A DNA stretch of 64,000 bases from assembly GCA_946122785.1 (NCBI GenBank), contig CAMGYJ010000011.1:10106001-10170000 (forward strand). Direction: 5' to 3'. Origin of the DNA: Linum tenue (lineage: Eukaryota; Streptophyta; Magnoliopsida; Malpighiales; Linaceae). A model generated the notes under the pieces. The model was not told where the DNA came from, made no database searches, and was given only the letters and a program-made list of their open reading frames with translations. A program made the translations under genes and the position numbers. Of this stretch, positions 22,966 to 33,240 are shown piece by piece (the stretch's first letter is position 1; each line of letters opens with the position of its first letter).

Positions 22966-23727
22966 GATCAACATGTACACGTCAATATAGCACAAATGAA
23001 TCACCATATGAAGTAGGGTTCCACAACACCTATTATGGAATCGTAACAACATATGATGATTCTTTCGGCAATATTTAGACGGCGACTTATTGTCATTGCT
23101 CCCCTCCCTGCCTCTAACAAAGATCCTGCATGGAGAGAAAAGAAGAAACAATAAAACGAAGGATTTAGTTTAACAGTCATGATCTAACCATGACATGATG
23201 AAAGGAACTGAGATCTAAAATAATACACAGTCTCATCATTACCACTGCACCCGAAAATAAAGCATGGGACAGGAGGACGAAGAGGCGGATGGGGTTGATT
23301 TTCAGAGTTTCATATTGAGAAGATGGGAGAAAGGGGTCTTTTCAGGGATTGAGAGGAGGAGGAACGAACAACAGCAGGAGATGAGTGCCTCTCGGGTTTC
23401 GGAGCATGGTCTCTCCTTCTCTGATTAAAGAATTTATAAATGGACTCATAAAATTACTTTGCCTTTCCAGCCCTTCCCGTTTAGTGAAAATCACACTCCC
23501 TTCCGCTGCCTCGGCCTTGGTAACGTCAGCACTGGTTAGGGGCAAATGCGACTTTTCGAAAACGGTGATATCTGATTGGGTGACACGCCGCGGCAAGGAT
23601 TGAAGCTCTTTCACCATCAGATTAAAGGAAAAGTTTAGGAATTGAAGGCGGGAGATGGGGATGTGCTTTTAGACTGACTTTGTAGATTAACTAACTTTTT
23701 CGTTTACCAAAATTAATCTACTGATTT
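22966..23727. other. Unassigned MULE interior
   Basis: Contains two small opposed frames, 23342-23617 (minus, 91 codons) and 23385-23603 (plus). The minus frame ends with PRGTHLLLLFVPPPLNP and resembles the start of a plant gene with upstream leader. Sequence composition is higher in GC than its surroundings at 23270-23610, which could mean a captured gene fragment. I cannot name a source. Confidence 0.3.
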
Positions 23728-23759
23728 AGTAACCCTAAACCCTAAACCCTAAACCCTAA
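23728..23759. repeat. Interstitial telomere-like repeat
   Basis: Four consecutive units of CCCTAAA, the plant telomere repeat, with slight decay on both sides. Around it lie looser CCCTAA-containing strings such as TATACCCTAACC. It is far too short to be a telomere end. It sits in a cluster of MITEs inside the MULE. Confidence 0.85.
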
Positions 23760-24498
23760 TACCCGAACCAATCAATACCATATACTCTACAACAATAACA
23801 CCTTATACCCTAACCAATCAATACCATATATAATCTAAACCATCAACACCTTGCAACCTACCTTATACCCTAAACCTTCACTACCTTATAGGCGTATGCT
23901 ATAAACCATAAACACCTTACCATCTCCATCCCATTGCTTATTTAGTGGAATCCTAGGTGGCACCATTATTTAGCAAGATTGCAATGCCACCTAGGATATT
24001 TTTTTATTTTTCAATTACTTTTTTCTTTCTTTGTATGGGCCCACTATTGGCAATTGCTTATTGGTTTTAGGGATGTAGGGGTTTGGAAATTATTGAATTG
24101 GCTTTTTGCTTGATTGGTGATGTGGCGATAAGGGCCCACTTTAGAAATTGCTTATTGATTGTCTAAGACCATCTCCATCCCCAACTTTTAGCAATTGCTA
24201 AAGATGAGGTGGAGCTTAGATGGCAAAAACTTAGCAATGGTTTAGGGATGGAGGAGTTCTTTCTAAACTAGCAAGATTGCTAAATTAGGAATTCTTCTTG
24301 CAATGCCAAACCCTAATACACAAACCAATCAATACCATATACTCTTACAACAATAACACCTTATAGGCTTATACCCTAACCAATCAATACCATATATACT
24401 CTAAACCATCAATACCTTGCTACCTACCTTATACCCTAAAACATTTATGCTCAAAACCATAAACACCTTATTAGACCATCTCCATCCCATTGCTTATT
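23741..24498. repeat. About 200-bp duplication flanking MITE copies
   Basis: The block CAATCAATACCATATACTCT ... ACACCTTATACCCTAACC ... AAACCATAAACACCTTA at 23741-23935 recurs at 24308-24480 with small indels. Each copy runs into CCATCTCCATCCCATTGCTT. Between the copies, a perfect 13-bp hairpin (ATCCTAGGTGGCA at 23950-23962 and its complement at 23985-23997) and phrases like ACCATCTCCATCCC mark one or more MITEs. Nothing codes here. Confidence 0.65.
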
Positions 24499-25118
24499 TA
24501 GACCATCTCCAATGGTGCAATTCTTGAGTATTGCAAGCTGATGTGGCAAGGGAGTGAAAGTGGGATGGTGAGTTGCATTGATGTGGGATCAATTACAAAA
24601 GTTGCAAATTTGCATCTGATGAATGTTTTCATGCAATTGCATAGTGGCCCACCTTTTGTCCTTTTGGATTATTTTTCTTTCTTTCTTTCTTTTTCGTTTG
24701 TGTTTATTTTTTCATTCTCAACATACATGCAGCACACACATATATACAATTCCAATCATAATACTTTATATATTGAATTTCTAGTTTACATAATACTTTA
24801 TATATTGTATGTAATTAAATAATCATTAAATAAAATTCCTATCATGGTTGATATATAATTCAAATATCAAGGTTCATATATAATTCGAATAACACAACAA
24901 CAAAAAACAACTTGAGAGAAAAACACACTAAACGCGTTAAGATGACAAAACTCAAATTAATATAACACACTCACAAATTAATATTGAATTGCATTGAAAA
25001 TTAAGTAGGACCCACGGTCACAATTGCATCTTGATGGCATTGATGTAGATGGTATGAAAATGAGGAGTGAGTTATAGTTAAAGTTGCGAAAGTGGCAATT
25101 GGGACCACCTATTTGATC
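24499..25118. mobile_element. MITE-like element, second related copy
   Basis: Opens with GACCATCTCCAATGGTGCAA, as at 16082, followed by GATGTGGCAAGG and TTGCAAATTTGC. The far end near 25100 (AAAGTGGCAATTGGGACCAC) matches the inner part of the other copy's right side, where the reading is AATTGGACCACGAGTGG. Internal AT-rich sequence has expanded it. Exact boundaries and target duplication are not visible. Confidence 0.4.
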
Positions 25119-25124
25119 GGTGTT

Positions 25125-25611
25125 GGAAACTTGAATTGAAGTTGGAAGTCCTCCTATGCTGCGTCGTTTGGTATATAAGAAGTCTGTTGCCTCTTGCGGT
25201 GTCGTTTAATTTATGCACTCATTAATGGTCAGTTGAAGGCAAATTTTAAGCACCCTAAATAAATCATGTGCAACATTTCAGTTGAATAATTTTGAGAACT
25301 AGTTTTTTATTTTTTGAACTAATTTTGAGCACTCATTAAATGGCTAGAGCATGTGGCGATAGAGGAGCAGAGTTCGAAATCCGGCAAAAAATTCCGGTTG
25401 GCCCAATCGTAAAGACTTCTAAAAATGGAGTCAGTAGTCAACAAATAAACTACAGTATTTTTATTGATTGAAAGATCCCTCGCCGATTTAGAAGATATCA
25501 AACACTAAAAGTACAATTTTTGAAAAAAAAAACAGAAGGCTGTACTTTCCCTCCCTATTTTATCCTATTATACATATGGCAATTTCCCCTCTTGTATACA
25601 TATTGGGAGCA
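25125..25611 (+). repeat. Second copy of the MULE transposase 3' region
   Basis: A diverged and shortened duplicate of 22275-22965: GTTGGAAACTTGAATTGAAG, GTCGTTTGGTATATAAGAAG, GCAACATTTCAGTTGAATAA, and finally TACATATTGGGAGCATG at 25595-25611. It is cut abruptly by Athila-like sequence at 25612. Confidence 0.75.
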
Positions 25612-26052
25612 TGCTACTTTTTCTGTGACTGAATTTGATCACTGTGCTATGATTGCTGTCACACCTGTGCATGCCATTTCTGACCAGGTACACAAGCCTG
25701 TCGTGTCTTTTTTGCACCTCTCATTTTGCAGGACCCTCTTATCATTCCTTCGCCGCCACTCCATCCAGCCTCGCCTCCGAACAAAAAGATCAAGGAGGAG
25801 TGGCGGCCGAAGCAGCAGGTTGCTAAGCCTGCACGGAAGAAGGGTGGAGACCACTACGAGCTGGTCCCACCTCCTGCACCACGACCACCCTGGCCGTCCG
25901 GGTACTCACTCGCCTGCATCTTGCCGGATGGCCAGGTCGAGCTGACCGATGATGGTGGTCGCACCAGTCGGGTGCATGGCCACAACCTGAAGCTGTACCT
26001 CAAGAGCGACGTGGATCCGCTCTTGGAGGCACCTGTTCCTACACCTCCCTGA
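25612..26052 (+). pseudogene. End of gag-protease ORF with integrase-like tail, truncated copy
   Basis: Begins with FSVTEFDHCAMI in one frame. A shift after about 25700 moves the rest into another, ending with GYSLACILPDGQVELTDDGG, VHGHNLKLYLKSDVDPL and TPP before TGA at 26050-26052. The last block resembles the C-terminal beta strands of Athila-type integrases (VNGHRLKHY-like). The same join is found in element A, so it predates both insertions. Confidence 0.8.
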
Positions 26053-26277
26053 GTATCCACCATGGGCGTCCAGCTAAAAGACGGTAAAGAAGCGCTTGTG
26101 GGGAGGCAACCCCATCACGGTTTGCATTTATTTTTCCCTTTTTTCTGAGTTTTTGTGTCGTCTTGAGTCAGTTGCATGTCTGTGGTAAAGTTCGGTCGTC
26201 TGTTATGCCTCGATTTGGTGCTGTCGTGCAGGAGAGGACGAAAATTTGGGCGAATGAATTTTTTGGCCGGAAGGGGG

Positions 26278-26576
26278 CAAATACCAGGTCGTGGGCCAAA
26301 ATACCCGACCTGTTTCTCGGGGTGAAAAATGGAAAACCCCCGACCTAGTCCCAAAAATACCCGACCGGGTATTTTTGGTTCACGGCCGGGGATTTTCCAA
26401 AGTTCAGACACTGCGTTTCAAGTACCCCGACCTTGGCCCAAAAATACCCGGCCGGGTATTTTTGGCTCAAGGCCGGGGATTCCCTTACCTTGGCACGCCG
26501 TGTTTAGGAACCGCCGGTCGTGGAATCAAAAATACCCGACCGGGTATTTTTGAGGCCCGACCGGGTATTTTTGCTA
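26278..26576. repeat. Palindrome array in spacer of truncated Athila-like element
   Basis: Repeated modules of the palindrome ATACCCGACCGGGTAT and variants (ATACCCGGCCGGGTAT, half-sites ATACCCGACC) occur at intervals of about 20-70 bp, often extended by AAAA and TTTTTGG on either side. At least four full palindromes are visible. The same array occurs in both spacers and all LTRs of element A. Confidence 0.9.
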
Positions 26577-27215
26577 TTTATAGCAAACCCCCGGCCATTT
26601 TCTCTATCTACCCTCATTTTTCAAAATTTCCCCCTCTCTTCCTCTCCAATCCTCTCCCCTCTCTCTTCTCTGCCGCCGCCGGCCGCCACCACTGCCGCCG
26701 GCCGCCGCCCTTCCGCCGCCTCTCCGCCGCCGGCCGCCGCCGGTCGACTTTCCGACGGTTTTCCGGCCACTTTCCGATGGTTTTCCGGCCATTTTCCGGA
26801 GAGCCTCCCAGGTCATTTTTGGCTTCTGTCTCGCGTCCCTCACCCATTTTTGTGCCTTAGCTACACTTCTCCTTGCGTTTCCAGGTGTGTTTCTTGTTAA
26901 CTGTTCTTCCCTGGAAAATCAAACTGTAGATTGTAGGACCGAGAACTATAATTGCTTGCATGATTTAGAATAGGGTGAGGGATACTTTGAGTATGCATGG
27001 TTCTATATATGGTGTATGTGCTGCCCGTATACTTATTGTGGTTGTTTCTGTGTTTCCTGCCTTGATTCCGGTTGGGTTGCTTGCGATTCAACCGTCTGTG
27101 CTTACAACTGTTAGCCTAGGTGCTCCTTAAGTGTGGGGGAAGTGATGAACCCATGCTGTTGGTCCTGAAAAGTCTTTTCTTGGTTCCACCTTTGGTTTGT
27201 TGATTTTGCAGGAAC

Positions 27216-28623
27216 ATGTCCCTCGACCATCAGTTTGTGCAGGGCCTGAGCCTGCACCCAGATTACGCGGACCAGTTCCGCGCGGTGACTCGAGGGAAAT
27301 TGGAGCGCCACCACCATCTGGAGTGGGCAGTGTTCGAGCAGCTCCACTGCATGCAGGAGCTCTCCGCCGCCATCAGCCACCGTGATTGGTGGACGCTGCT
27401 GGCTATCGACGAGCCCACCTACACTGAGCTGGTGTGGGAATTCTACACCGCCTTCCAGTATAACAGCAAAGCGGCTCGGGACTCCTCTGCAGTGAAATTC
27501 AGGCTAGGTGGCTACGCTCGGGAGCTGACCATTGACGGGTTGGCCTATGCCTTGGGGATCGAGTACCACCCGCTCGATCGCCATGAGGTCGAGATCCCGC
27601 ACCCGACCGATTGGTACCAGGACGAGTTCTACCGCCGGATAGCCAGGCGTGCCTATGGGCGTGACGACTTCGATCCTGGCCAGACATACGTGCGCACCCT
27701 CCAGCCGCAGTGGCACATCCTGAACCTGCTCATCACTCGCTCCATCGTCCCCAACGTCACCGGCTCGCATAAGATTCCGAAGTGGGTGCTGTATGCCATG
27801 TACTCGATGGGGTACCCGGAGCACATGATCAACTTTGGTTCTTTCGTGGCCACCACCTTCTCCCGGTGCCACGGGAAGCCCAACCATCTCTACTGTGGTC
27901 CCTTGATCACCCGTCTAGCGCGCAATTTCAACATCAGCTTTGAGGGGCTCATAGATTCTTCTGCACAGAGCGGCTCCACCCCCCTCAGCCGGGAAGTGCT
28001 CCATAATGCACTCCTCCTGACCAGTGATGGCATCCGCACCTGGGTGGATGGGCTTTCTCTGCCTCCTGATGAGGATGAGGATCTCGATGACGATGAGGAG
28101 GACGCTGACTATTCTGGCACGGAGGAGGATGAAGATGATGATGATGATGATGGCGGGGCCATGGATGCCGATTAGCCAGAGCCCCCGCTCTGTCCACCAA
28201 GGGACCTTCGGCCACGACGATGTCTTCCGGCCCGTCGATGGACTTCTTCACGGAGCAGTTCCAGCAGATGGGGCTCCAGTTCCAGCAGCTCGGTCTTCAG
28301 AACCAGCAGCTCATGGACCATCAGGTCCAGTTTTACCAGTAGTACTCGGCCCACCAGGCCGAGTTCCAGTCCAGGCTGACGGTTGTTGTCGATCGCCTCG
28401 GCCGCTTAGAGACCCATATGGGAGTCAAGGGGGCTCTCATCGAGCGGGAGAGAGATCGAGACCGCCGATTGATGGAGTACTTGGAGCACCTGCTCCAGGC
28501 TTGCCACCCTCCAGAGGAGCACCACTGGACCACCCGGTGGGATCATTCACCACCACCACCGGATGATGGAGACGACGACCTCATGAACCAGATCGACTTC
28601 ACCGGTCTAGGAGGCAGCGCCTA
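27216..28623 (+). pseudogene. Athila ORF-1-like (3' ORF) protein, broken
   Basis: An uninterrupted 319-codon frame (27216-28175) has the Athila ORF-1 layout: ELVWEFYTAFQYNSKAA, FRLGGYARELTIDGLAYALG, LNLLITRSIVPN, HMINFGSFVATTF, YCGPLITRLARNF. A D/E-rich block follows. A GAG-to-TAG change ends it at 28173-28175. The rest (MDFFTEQF, LGLQNQQLMDHQV, a TAG, then a charged coiled region and MNQIDFTGLGG) continues to 28623 in a frame altered by a small deletion near 28215. A TTTTGCAG splice-acceptor-like site ends at 27211, five bases before the ATG. The family's role is unknown; it is often called env-like, but no signal peptide or membrane segment is evident here. Confidence 0.85.
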
Positions 28624-29850
28624 GTGACATGTTTTGCGTGTGTTTATTTTTGTTAGTGTGCAAACTGTCTTGTGTTGGTTTCGTTTCTTTCTTTTTATTT
28701 TGGATGCTGTACTATTGGGCTAACCATTAGACCTGACGTATTGTGTTTGAGCTCCTTGTTTTCCTTTAGCTGTGCTTGTCTTGACTGGTCCTCTCTCCAG
28801 TCCACTTCACTCCGACTGGTCCGTTTCCAGTCTCTTGCGGTCCGTGCATACCGGTAACATCATTCCCCTTTTCCTTCCCTCTTCTCCATTGAGGGCAATG
28901 TCGATCTTAAGTGTGGGGGGATGTTTATCTTTTGACTGCATTTGATCTATTTGTGTGCTTGGAGCCTAGTCCACTGTCCAAAATTTTAAATTTGAGGGCT
29001 CCAAGTACGTATTCCTTGCAATTGCCTGCTCAGTATGCTTTGAATTGACAGTCTTTATAGTAATATGAAACCTAGGGAGGTAGTGTAGCACTATGGAGGA
29101 TGTTGATGCATTTAAGAAGTCTCATTTCTTATTCATATTGTGTTGGTTGATGGAGTGAATTAGTGATCTTAGGACCCTTGAATTGTGTGGTGTTGTGGAC
29201 TCTCTACCTGTCATAGACTCTTTTATCATGTTTTGAAAATAACAGGTGCTCGAAAATGTGCTTTGAAATAACATCTCCCGTGCGAATAGGGCGAAAGTGT
29301 GTAAGGGGAGACGGGAATTCGTTCCCAATTTCGACCTACTACCTCCAGCCCCCTTACATGTCTTTCCCCCGCACGAGGCTCGAGACATCCGCTCCTGGCA
29401 TGGCCGGTAAGAGCCGGGCTCCCGCAAAACCTCTGCTAGGTGGGAGCCCCCATTTTCTGAAAAGCAGGTTGGGACCCTTGAAAAGGAAAAAAAAAAAAAA
29501 AAAACAGAAAACAAGCAAAACAGAAAGAAAAGGGGTTCCAACCGTCTTCAAGAAGAAAATAGAGCACCTTAAAAAGGTGAGTCCATGATCTTTTGTTTTT
29601 GAGAGTCCATTCGTCCATCATTCATTTGTCCTCTGCTCACTATTTGCCACGATGCCGACTCGAGACTAGCGTTCTCGCTGAAGAAGCTATGAGATGACTT
29701 GTGCGTCGGTTGACCTCGTAAGCTGCTAAATGATATAGGAAGTCCTCTACCTATGTTCTGGGTTGTTTGTTGCTATAGAGGTCTGGAGAGTTGCATTGGT
29801 TTGAGTTAGGTTTGCTTGGGGACAAGCAAACGGTTAAGTGTGGGGGAGTT
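28624..29850 (+). other. 3' untranslated region of truncated Athila-like element
   Basis: No gene. It contains the motif TTAAGTGTGGGGGG at 28907-28921 and again as the purine tract TTAAGTGTGGGGGAG directly before the LTR (29834-29850). Between them is an 18-base A tract at about 29490 and a GGGTTGGGACCC-rich segment. Small frames at 29122-29588 are chance. Confidence 0.75.
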
Positions 29851-31177
29851 TGATAGACCGATAATTACACATATTTTCACCCCTATTCTTGAGCCGTTTG
29901 AGAGGTTGACTCTCGGGTTTTAAGCCGATTTCACGCGAGGTTGTGTGTTTATGTCGTATTTCAGGACCCGGCGTTGGAATCGAGGCGAAGGAACGAGTTC
30001 TGGGTCGAAAGGAGCAAAGTTGGGACGAAGTGGGCTACAGGAGGAAAATACCCAGTCAGGTGGCAAAATACCCGACCGGGTATTTATCATTTTGGGAACT
30101 TGTGAGAAACAGAGGGGGGCCCGGTCGTGAAGCTTAAATCCCCGACCGAGGATTATTGGAGCAGACCGGGGATTTTCCCTGGCATGAAACGTGCGTTTTA
30201 ATAATACCCGGTCGTGACCCAATATACCCGACCGGGTATCGCAACAGGCAGCTGTTTTAAAGGAAAAGAAGGCCAAAGATCAAGGGATTCGAGTTTTAGA
30301 GAGAGAGATCGATTCCTAGAGTGAGAAAGTGACGAACAAGAGTTCCCAAGTGCCCTAGCTTGATCTTCATCACCATTGGAGCTTGGCTTGAGCTTGGAGA
30401 AGTGCCAAACAACGTCCATGAGCAGGAATCCATCCTTCACGGTATGAATTCCGCGTCTGATTCTGCTTTTGCTTCTTTCTCCATGGAGTAGTTCTCCCAT
30501 TCATCTGGGTATGGAGAACCCTAGATTTGTATGTTACGTTTGATTGTATGAACCCAAGTACTGATTCTATGATTTGATTATATTCGATTGAGGTTTGAAT
30601 GATTGAATGGCATGAATCCTGATCAAATTCCTGTTGTTTCTGCTTTAACCTAAAATGAGAATATCTGCCTAGGTTGATAGAGCATCCTTGATTGAAGGTA
30701 GGGAGTTGGTGACTTTAGTCGAGGAGCCAACTCACTATTCTGTACCGAATTCACTTCGGTAGTGGAGGTTTTTTTTGTTAAGGCCTCAATCTGTTTACTC
30801 CGGTGGAAGTTAGTCGCCCGCTAGAGACTCAGATTGAGAGGGTCTGAAGACCTTTAGTCGAGACTTCAGGCTGTTTAAGAACCTTCCGCAGTATAACTAT
30901 CATAGAAACTGAACTTGGTAATTGCAATCCGGCTTAACTGCAGTCTAGGGGGAACCATATCCGGGTGACCTCTTTTAACCTGAATACAACCGTTTACTTG
31001 CTTTGTTAGTTTTTTAGTTTAGACTTGCATTAAAGTTTCATTGCTAGATAACAAGAATTCACCGAGTAGTCATCAAATCTAGGACCCGGGTTGACATTTA
31101 AACCCAAACCCGCTATACTACGCTTTAGGAAGTGGTTTCACTTGGCCAATTCCTAGGGTGACAGTATAAGTGAGTCA
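29851..31177 (+). repeat. 3' LTR of truncated Athila-like element
   Basis: Starts TGATAGACCGATAATTACAC after the purine tract and ends GTGAGTCA. It is about 1.33 kb and colinear with the LTRs of element A, including palindrome modules at about 30045-30240 and the CCGGTAGTGGAGG-type region. Divergence from element A is obvious throughout. Confidence 0.9.
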
Positions 31178-31554
31178 CTATACTCGGATAAAATTTTACA
31201 TTTTGAAAATACTTGCCCAAGTAAAGTACACAGGTACTTCAAAAGTGAAATTCTAACTTTCGTTTCAAAACATAAATTTAAAAAATGTCCTCACTAAATA
31301 TCCAACCACAAGCCTCTAATTAGTCTACAAGAGGTTTGTTATGTCAAGAGGGGCAAACAGTGAGAGAATGGAATAGGGGCAATTAATAAAGAGTTAAATT
31401 GGGCGGATTGTTTTTTACCTCGTACCGATAAATGTGTAAAGAGACACACTACCATTTACCGAATCCCAAAAAAACGATGGAACACATAATTGTGTTTAAA
31501 TTGCGTGAAGACAAGACATGAACAGGATTTAGAAGTAGAAGCATATGTAAATAA

Positions 31555-32528
31555 AAGCCCAACCTCTTCACAATCCGGATCATGTACACAAGCCCACTTT
31601 TGAAGGGAATTTAAAATCCTGCAAAAAATGAATGATTAAACCCAGAAATAATACGGATCCCAGTCCAACTAGACTTTGTCCTAAACGCACCGTTAATACA
31701 TAAACACAAGTTAAGGCGACCTCTCCATCCGATTCGAATCAAAGTCTGTCTTCTTCATCTTCTTCCTCAATTAGGTTGAAGACTGTGTTGCTTATTTCAT
31801 CTTCAATTTGTTGTAAGGAGTTCCAATAACGCTAACACATGATGACAAAGCATTGGCGACATGACCCCTAGGGTTAGCAAAAAGAAAAGTTCGATGAACA
31901 CAATAATAGACATGGTCGCTGTAATCGTGTTAGAAAGAGATAGGTGTGTAAATTCCGGTTGGAAATAAAATGGCGAAGAACAAAACGTTGATTGTGGATA
32001 CAAGGATTTGTGGTTCAAAACGATGATTATGTGGGGATTTTAGATTTCGGTCGGAAATAAAATGGCGAAGAACAAAACGTCGATTGTGGATACAAGGATT
32101 TGTGGTTCAAAACGATGATTATGTGGGGATTTTAGATTGAAAAGGGATCTTCTCTTCGAACGTGGATACATAGATTTGGGGTTCAAAACATGATGATGTT
32201 GGGGATTTGATATTGGATAGGGAGCTAAATCGAATGTGGATCAAATGATAAAAGGATTTTAGATTTCAGAAACGATGATAAATGGATTATGTTCGAACTT
32301 CGAAATAAGAGGGGATGTCCCCTCCAAGACGAATGAGGGACTGGAAATTGGTTAGGGCGGCGGGTCGTATCCATAGGGTTTAACCTCTTAATCGATATAA
32401 TTAAACCGGGTATATTTAGGTTGAAGTCCAATGAAAAAAGCTTAAACGCTTCGTGATGCTTTTGGTAATTTTCCTTGCCCCCGGTTACCCGTACCCCGGA
32501 TTCTGCCCCGGGCACCCTAGAACTGCCC
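31555..32528 (-). repeat. Right terminal inverted repeat of the large MULE
   Basis: Inverted counterpart of 13776-14650. It is longer because a 92-bp unit (GGAAATAAAATGGCGAAGAA ... GTGGGGATTTTAGATT) is tandemly duplicated at 31961-32052 and 32053-32144. Ends GAACTGCCC at 32528, followed by ATATATATAT. Confidence 0.8.
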
Positions 32529-32540
32529 ATATATATATCT

Positions 32541-32590
32541 GGGGAGTTCTACGGTACCCTGGGTGAAATCCGGGGTACCGCATACCTTGA
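32541..32590 (+). repeat. Third copy of the MULE terminus
   Basis: GGGGAGTTCTACGGTACCCT, then GAAATCCGGGGTACC, closely matches the terminus at 13776 and is in the same orientation. It starts 12 bp after the right end of the large MULE, across the same TA repeat. It would be the left end of a neighbouring element whose right end I could not find. Confidence 0.7.
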
Positions 32591-33041
32591 GTAAGAAAGC
32601 GCTATCCAGAACTTGAATTGACTTATCTTTCAGACATGATACTATACTCTAATCCTTAAAGATCAAAATCTAGGTCTTAATTCTCTAAATCTTATACCCC
32701 AAGATCAATTTAATTAGAAGCAATAATCGACGGTTATGATTCGTTCAAAGATAGGCAAAAAAATCAATGCACCATCTTAGGGTTTATAGTTTATGATTTA
32801 GATAATTAGGACCTAGGGTTCACACATTAAGGGTTAAGGTATACTACCAAGTTCATTGTGTGCCAAAGATTTAGCTTCACTTCTAATTTTCAAATCACCA
32901 TCAAGATCGGCTACTAATATTCAGACTCATCAATTCCCTATTTCCTTTACGCTTAAAACAACCTTTTTCAAATTTTTGGGTTGACGTAATTAAAAATTGA
33001 AATCAAAGATTAATGATTCCAAATTTCCAATCAATATTCAC

Positions 33042-33114
33042 TACGCGCCGGACTCCATCGAGCTGCTGAGGCGGCAGGGGATCGATTTCGTGAGGAACAG
33101 AGTTGAAGGGGTTG
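33042..33114 (+). pseudogene. CAF1-like deadenylase fragment
   Basis: The plus strand reads YAPDSIELLRRQGIDFVRNR and then VEGVD before a stop. This matches a conserved segment of plant CCR4-associated factor 1 (CAF1), the poly(A) nuclease. Only about 25 codons are present, so it is a fragment. It is joined in the same frame, across the stop, to a papain-like fragment. Host gene pieces next to a MULE terminus fit a Pack-MULE-type capture. Confidence 0.6.
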
Positions 33115-33240
33115 ACTAACCCACCCGGGACTCCATCGACTGGAGGCAGAAAGGCGTCGTCGCCGAAGTCAAGGACCAAGGCGGCTGCGACTTTGAGACG
33201 CAATTCGGGGAATTCAGCCTCGCCGATTTCCAGCTTTCCA
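33115..33240 (+). pseudogene. Papain-like cysteine protease fragment
   Basis: RDSIDWRQKGVVAEVKDQGG is the start of a mature papain-family domain (families read SVDWR.KG.V..VKDQG.CGSCW). The following residues are CDFETQFGEF rather than CGSCWAFS, so the catalytic Cys region is lost. About 25 codons are recognisable, and the rest to 33240 is unassigned. Confidence 0.65.

Larger units (their letters stand above)
25612..31177 (+). mobile_element. 5'-truncated Athila-like element (same family as element A)
   Basis: From GCTACTTTTTCTGTGACTGA onward the sequence is colinear with the 3' half of element A: end of the gag-protease-tail ORF, palindrome-bearing spacer, 3' ORF, untranslated region and one LTR (29851-31177). 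Everything 5' of codon ~800 of the gag ORF, including the 5' LTR, is missing, so no target duplication can be tested. It lies inside the large MULE. It is more diverged than the A copies on the right, hence older. It shows the same loss of RT and integrase core. Confidence 0.88.
13776..32528 (+). mobile_element. Large MULE carrying transposase and Ulp1-like protease pseudogenes
   Basis: Long inverted ends define this 18.7-kb unit: 13776-about 14650, and about 31555-32528 inverted. Outer termini read GGTGACTTCTACGGTGCCC and, inverted, GGGCAGTTCTAGGGTGCCC. Both ends abut TA repeats, so a target duplication of ATATATAT type is compatible but not diagnostic. Inside are a MuDR/FAR1-type transposase pseudogene (plus, 19558-22294), an Ulp1-like protease pseudogene (minus, 17270-18720), a degraded plant-transposon-protein ORF (14918-15780), MITEs, and a truncated Athila-like element (25612-31177). 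Removing that insertion leaves about 13.2 kb. The gene pair resembles Kaonashi-type MULEs. Inactive, because both genes are broken. Confidence 0.75.

Noticed and set aside
26291..26860. 189-codon plus frame rich in TRP and PGIF repeats
   Set aside because: Its repeats come entirely from the palindromic ATACCCG...CGGGTAT array and the GCC-rich stretch after it. Equivalent frames appear in every spacer copy in different phases.
33115..33240. Functional papain-like protease gene
   Set aside because: Only about 25 codons match, the catalytic CGSCW region is absent, and it is fused to an unrelated CAF1 fragment across a stop.
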